Source: Xenorhabdus khoisanae
Lineage (GTDB): Bacteria > Pseudomonadota > Gammaproteobacteria > Enterobacterales > Enterobacteriaceae
Reading direction: 5' to 3'
Assembly: GCF_001037465.1 (NCBI RefSeq)
Contig: NZ_LFCV01000001.1
Location: 1-64,000, forward strand
Length of the DNA: 64,000 nucleotides
Below the pieces are notes generated by a model. It searched no databases. It was not told the DNA's origin and saw only the letters and a list, made by a program, of their open reading frames with translations. Shown here one piece after another: positions 60,214 to 64,000 of this stretch. How positions within the stretch are numbered: position 1 is the stretch's first letter; every line of letters starts with the position of its first letter. A program made the translations under genes and the position numbers.

Positions 60214-62936
60214 TATGCAGCCTCCCGTAAGTTATTGATTGATTTGCCAGCCAGAACCGGTGGAATACCCGGCATACCCAGCGGCAGACCCACTTGACCC
60301 TGAGCCAGATTGCCGCTCAAGCGCACTGCCAAACGCAGTTTCTGTCCTTCACAATCAAACTCCATCACGGTTCCTTCTGTCACATTCAAATGCTCCGCAT
60401 CTTTATGATTGATCATCACATACGGCTCAGGAGTGCGCTCCTGTATGACATCAGAACGCTGTGATAACTCATCACTGCCGAACAGATGGAAATAAGGCGC
60501 AACATACCATTGATTTTTTTGTGCAGTGAATGCAGTTGGAATGCCGTCAAAGTAGTTCAACCCGCCATCAACCGCTTCAATCAAACGCACTCCCGGATCA
60601 CCGAAACGCAGTTTGCCGCCGACTTCGGCCTGAAATTTATTCCATGCCTGTGGTGAGTTCCAACCCGGTGCCCATGCAAACGGGATTTGCTGGCGAGGTG
60701 CATATGGGCTGTTGTTCCCTTCCATCGAGAAGGCAAATGCCGTATCGATATCCTGTGGTTGACGTTGCTCGTGAACACTGACATCAGCCAGCATGGCGGT
60801 ACGACCACTGTAACGATGAGGTGAGCGGGCCAGTTTTTGCCCACGAATACGGAAAGTAGCATCCGGCGCTGCACTAACGATGCCTTTAAACTGCGGCATA
60901 GCTTTGACACAAGCTTCAATGACGTGGTCAAGCTGTGTCCAGTCCGTCTGGCATTGTGTATACGTGGTATACAGAGAGTGCATCCAGCGCCAGCTTTCCA
61001 GCATAACGATAGATTTGTCATAGAACGCAGGTTCGTAGACCTGGAAATAGCGCTGTGCACGACCTTCCTGATTCACCAACGTCCCATCACTTTCAGCGAA
61101 GCTGGACGCCGACAGAATCAAATGGGCCTTATCCATAATCGCGGTGCGCTGATGGTCAACGACGACCAAATTTTTCAGGCTATCAAGTGCGCTATCGATT
61201 TTATCCGCAGGTGCATGACGATAGAGATCGTTCTCCATCACAATAACGGTATCTGAATCCCCTCTGCCAATACGCCGTAAAGCAGCATCCAACGGCTGCG
61301 CTTCCATCATTGCCAGACCCAGGCTATTGGCATAAGCCGCAACATAGGAAAGCCCAACATTGGCACCTTTATCTTTCAATGCCCACGCGATATTGGCAGC
61401 AGCCTGAATCAGAGTATCGCTACCCGGATTGCTGCCACTGATAATCAACGGCTTTTTCGCTTCGCGCAGTGCTTGGGCAATGATTTCTACTTTTGCTTTC
61501 AGCTCATCCGGCAGGTCATTGACAGCAGGAGCAATGTTGTTCAATGCATGTGCCACCGCAAAACCAAAGCGAGCCTGATCATCAACAGGTGCACGGTAAC
61601 TCCATGCTGCAACATCATCCAGTTTGGTTTCATCGACGCTGGTCAAGAACAGAGGATATTTGGCGTGTTGACCAATATTCATGACAGCAGCGATTTGCCA
61701 GTCTGCCACTTTCTGGGCGGCGGCCATTTCGCGAGCCTTGCCCTTCACTGCCTGACGCACAGATAATGCCATGCGGGCAGCGGTTTGAGTCAGATCTTCC
61801 CCTAATACCAATACGGCATCGTAACCCTCAATGTCACGCAATGATGGCGTGTAAACTCCACCTTGTTGGAGAATTTCCAGCATCATATCAAGGCGATGTT
61901 GTTCTTCCGATGAAATGCCGCTGTAGAAGTTTTCCGCTCCAACCAATTCACGCAAGGCAAAGTTACTTTCAATGCTGGCGCGCGGTGAACCGATACCAAT
62001 GGCATTTTTTGCCTGACGCAAGATATCTGCGCCCCCTTGCATAACCTGCTCGGCATTCAGTGATATCCATTGATCGCCACGCAATTGTTGTGGCTGGCGG
62101 GGACGGTCGTCACGATTGACATAACCGTAGCCAAAGCGCCCTCGGTCACACATAAAGTAGTGGTTAACAGTGCCGTTATAACGGTTTTCGATTCGGCGTA
62201 ATTCACCGTAGCGTTCACCGGGACTGGTGTTACAGCCGATACTGCATTGCTGGCAGATACTTGGCGCAAACTGCATGTCCCACTTACGGTTATAGCGTTC
62301 TGAATGGGTCTTGTCGGTAAATACCCCTGTTGGGCAGATTTCGACAAGGTTACCGGAAAACTCACTTTCCAAAGTGCCACTTTCAGGACGACCAAAGTAG
62401 ACGTTGTCATGCGCACCATAAACGCCAAAATCTGTCCCATCCGCATAATCTTTGTAGTAGCGAACGCAACGATAACAGGCGATACAGCGGTTCATTTCAT
62501 GCGCAATGAATGGCCCCAGCTCCTGGTTTTGGTGAGTACGTTTGGTAAAACGGTATTTACGGAATGAGTGCCCCGTCATGACCGTCATATCCTGCAAGTG
62601 ACAGTTTCCCCCTTCCTCACAAACAGGACAGTCATGAGGGTGGTTGGTCATCAACCATTCAACTACACTTGCGCGGAATTGTTTTGCTTCTTCATCATCA
62701 ATGGAGATATACGAGCCATCTGATGCAGGTGTCATACAAGACATCACCAGACGACCGCGCGTATCTTCCGCGTTCTGATATTGCTTGACCGCACACTGGC
62801 GGCAAGCGCCAACGCTTCCCAGCGCTGGATGCCAGCAAAAATAAGGTATATCAAGCCCCAATGAGAGGCAGGCTTGCAACAGGTTATCAGCCCCGTTTAC
62901 ATCATAATCTTTGCCGTCTACATGTATCGTAGCCAT
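60213..62936 (-). CDS. nuoG: NADH:quinone oxidoreductase subunit G
   Basis: Large iron-sulfur subunit of the peripheral arm, 907 residues (E. coli 908). The N-terminal 2Fe-2S ferredoxin fold has [15 protein letters not shown] near 34. It is followed by the His/Cys motif [14 protein letters not shown] near 95 and the 4Fe-4S motif CIACYRC near 144. The extra N7 motif CQQCSIGC of the enterobacterial type lies near 228, and the rest is molybdopterin-oxidoreductase-like without cofactor. ATG 62936 gives the [11 protein letters not shown] start that matches E. coli. ATG 62945 (MLTMATI) is a possible alternative; a still longer frame to 62981 is unlikely. Confidence 0.97.
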   Translation of the reverse strand: MATIHVDGKDYDVNGADNLLQACLSLGLDIPYFCWHPALGSVGACRQCAVKQYQNAEDTRGRLVMSCMTPASDGSYISIDDEEAKQFRASVVEWLMTNHPHDCPVCEEGGNCHLQDMTVMTGHSFRKYRFTKRTHQNQELGPFIAHEMNRCIACYRCVRYYKDYADGTDFGVYGAHDNVYFGRPESGTLESEFSGNLVEICPTGVFTDKTHSERYNRKWDMQFAPSICQQCSIGCNTSPGERYGELRRIENRYNGTVNHYFMCDRGRFGYGYVNRDDRPRQPQQLRGDQWISLNAEQVMQGGADILRQAKNAIGIGSPRASIESNFALRELVGAENFYSGISSEEQHRLDMMLEILQQGGVYTPSLRDIEGYDAVLVLGEDLTQTAARMALSVRQAVKGKAREMAAAQKVADWQIAAVMNIGQHAKYPLFLTSVDETKLDDVAAWSYRAPVDDQARFGFAVAHALNNIAPAVNDLPDELKAKVEIIAQALREAKKPLIISGSNPGSDTLIQAAANIAWALKDKGANVGLSYVAAYANSLGLAMMEAQPLDAALRRIGRGDSDTVIVMENDLYRHAPADKIDSALDSLKNLVVVDHQRTAIMDKAHLILSASSFAESDGTLVNQEGRAQRYFQVYEPAFYDKSIVMLESWRWMHSLYTTYTQCQTDWTQLDHVIEACVKAMPQFKGIVSAAPDATFRIRGQKLARSPHRYSGRTAMLADVSVHEQRQPQDIDTAFAFSMEGNNSPYAPRQQIPFAWAPGWNSPQAWNKFQAEVGGKLRFGDPGVRLIEAVDGGLNYFDGIPTAFTAQKNQWYVAPYFHLFGSDELSQRSDVIQERTPEPYVMINHKDAEHLNVTEGTVMEFDCEGQKLRLAVRLSGNLAQGQVGLPLGMPGIPPVLAGKSINNLREAA

Positions 62937-63020
62937 AGTCAGCATGCTTCCCAATGGCCTGCCGTGGCAGGCGTTAATCAAAATTCTGCTTTAGCACTGT
63001 TTTTGCTTGCAAAGCCAGTT

Positions 63021-64000
63021 TTACCAACGTTGCTTAAGCAGGTTTGGTTGAATACCCGCAATCAGGCTGGTATTGCCGTAGTCTTTGGTGACGATTCCCG
63101 CTTCAAACTCTTCACGGAAGTATTTGATAGCGCTTTGCAAAGGCTCTACTGCTCCGGGTGCATGGGCACAGAAAGTTTTACCCGGGCCAAGGAAACGGCA
63201 GAGTTGTTCCAATGTTTCGATATCGCCCTGTTGGCCTTTACCATTCTCAATGGCACGGAGAATTTTTACACTCCACGGTAAGCCATCACGACATGGTGTA
63301 CACCAACCACAAGATTCACGGGCAAAGAATTCTTCAAGATTGCGAGTCAGGGAAACCATGTTGATCTCATGATCCACTGCCATCGCCAGCGCAGTGCCTA
63401 ACCGACTGCCCGCTTTTGCGATGTTTTCGAAATCCATAGGCAAATCAAGGTGATTTTCTGTCAGAAAGTCGGTTCCGGCACCACCCGGTTGCCATGCTTT
63501 GAATTTCAGTCCATCCCGCATACCACCCGCGTAATCTTCGAGAATTTCACGAGCCGTCGTACCAAAAGGCAACTCCCACAATCCCGGATTTTTGACCCGA
63601 CCAGAAAAGCCCATCAGTTTGGTGCCGGCATCTTTACTTTTGCCTTCACTCAGACCGATGTACCACTCTTTCCCATGTTCGAGGATGGCAGGAACATTAC
63701 ACAGCGTCTCGACGTTATTGACACACGTTGGTTTACCCCAAACACCGGATGTCGCAGGGAATGGAGGTTTTGAGCGAGGGTTTGCACGGCGCCCTTCAAG
63801 GGAGTTAATCAATGCGGTTTCTTCCCCGCAGATATAACGTCCCGCGCCGGTATGAACAAACAGTTCAAAATCAAAGCCACTGCCCAAAATATTCTTGCCA
63901 AGCAAACCAGCCGCTTTTGCTTCTTCAATCGCTTTGCGTAAATGAACAGCCGCCTCGACATATTCACCACGCAGGAAGATGTAGCCACGATAGGCTTTCA
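63021..64000 (-). CDS. nuoF: NADH:quinone oxidoreductase subunit F (partial)
   Basis: NADH- and FMN-binding subunit; the 5' end lies beyond the right edge of the window. About 326 C-terminal residues are present, from [20 protein letters not shown] onward. Visible are the FMN/NADH-site segment [20 protein letters not shown], the 4Fe-4S (N3) motif [12 protein letters not shown] and the fourth ligand in GKTFCAHAP. The C-terminus is [11 protein letters not shown]. The gap to nuoG is 84 bases. The frame reads through to position 64000 without a stop. Confidence 0.97.
   Translation of the reverse strand, partial: KAYRGYIFLRGEYVEAAVHLRKAIEEAKAAGLLGKNILGSGFDFELFVHTGAGRYICGEETALINSLEGRRANPRSKPPFPATSGVWGKPTCVNNVETLCNVPAILEHGKEWYIGLSEGKSKDAGTKLMGFSGRVKNPGLWELPFGTTAREILEDYAGGMRDGLKFKAWQPGGAGTDFLTENHLDLPMDFENIAKAGSRLGTALAMAVDHEINMVSLTRNLEEFFARESCGWCTPCRDGLPWSVKILRAIENGKGQQGDIETLEQLCRFLGPGKTFCAHAPGAVEPLQSAIKYFREEFEAGIVTKDYGNTSLIAGIQPNLLKQRW

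Overview
The window looks like the chromosome of an enterobacterium of the Xenorhabdus/Photorhabdus group (Morganellaceae). The reasons are the very E. coli-like nuo genes, the moderate GC content, an insect-pathogen-type repeat at 50062-50190, and the mix of siderophore and toxin-type islands. The genus is inferred; no rRNA or housekeeping marker other than nuo is present.

Layout: (1) 282-6607 is a complete pgaABCD operon for poly-N-acetylglucosamine (PNAG) biofilm polysaccharide. (2) 6809-9194 is a yfiR-yfiN-yfiB-type cyclic-di-GMP switch, followed at 9544 by an EAL-domain phosphodiesterase. This puts polymer synthesis, c-di-GMP synthesis and c-di-GMP breakdown side by side. (3) 10600-13800 is accessory DNA: gene remnants, an Rpn-family nuclease, a small PAAR protein and a possible immunity gene. 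(4) 13926-44909 is a yersiniabactin-like locus. A divergent ybtA-like AraC regulator faces a Fur box and one long plus-strand operon: fyuA-ybtX-ybtP-ybtQ-irp2-irp1-ybtU-ybtT-ybtE/S. (5) 45012-47108 encodes a three-component ascorbate-type PTS without metabolic genes, and 47357-49351 a BetT-type betaine/choline transporter. (6) 49700-52600 is a second accessory island with a repeat element, two decayed genes, and a candidate cysteine-peptidase effector next to a four-helix membrane protein. (7) 52991-64000 is the nuo operon (nuoN back to a partial nuoF) on the minus strand.

The most unusual content is the siderophore locus. Its Irp1 homologue is not a simple HMWP1. It has lost the core of the polyketide C-methyltransferase and has gained a whole extra module, Cy-A-PCP, before the thioesterase. 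The specificity residues of the extra adenylation domain read DLYNLSLIWK, the textbook cysteine code. The extra cyclization domain keeps DxxxxDxxS but has Asn where the other three Cy domains have the catalytic Thr of the FTS motif. Salicylate synthase and salicyl-AMP ligase are fused into one 987-residue protein. The predicted product is a salicyl/four-cysteine yersiniabactin relative without the gem-dimethyl group, and possibly with an uncyclised last cysteine. It may belong with the photoxenobactin/piscibactin group known from memory, but this could not be checked here.

A second, smaller theme is in-frame tandem repetition: 15- or 18-bp units occur inside pgaA, yfiR, irp1 and ybtE/S. No tRNA, rRNA, CRISPR array or intact insertion sequence was seen.
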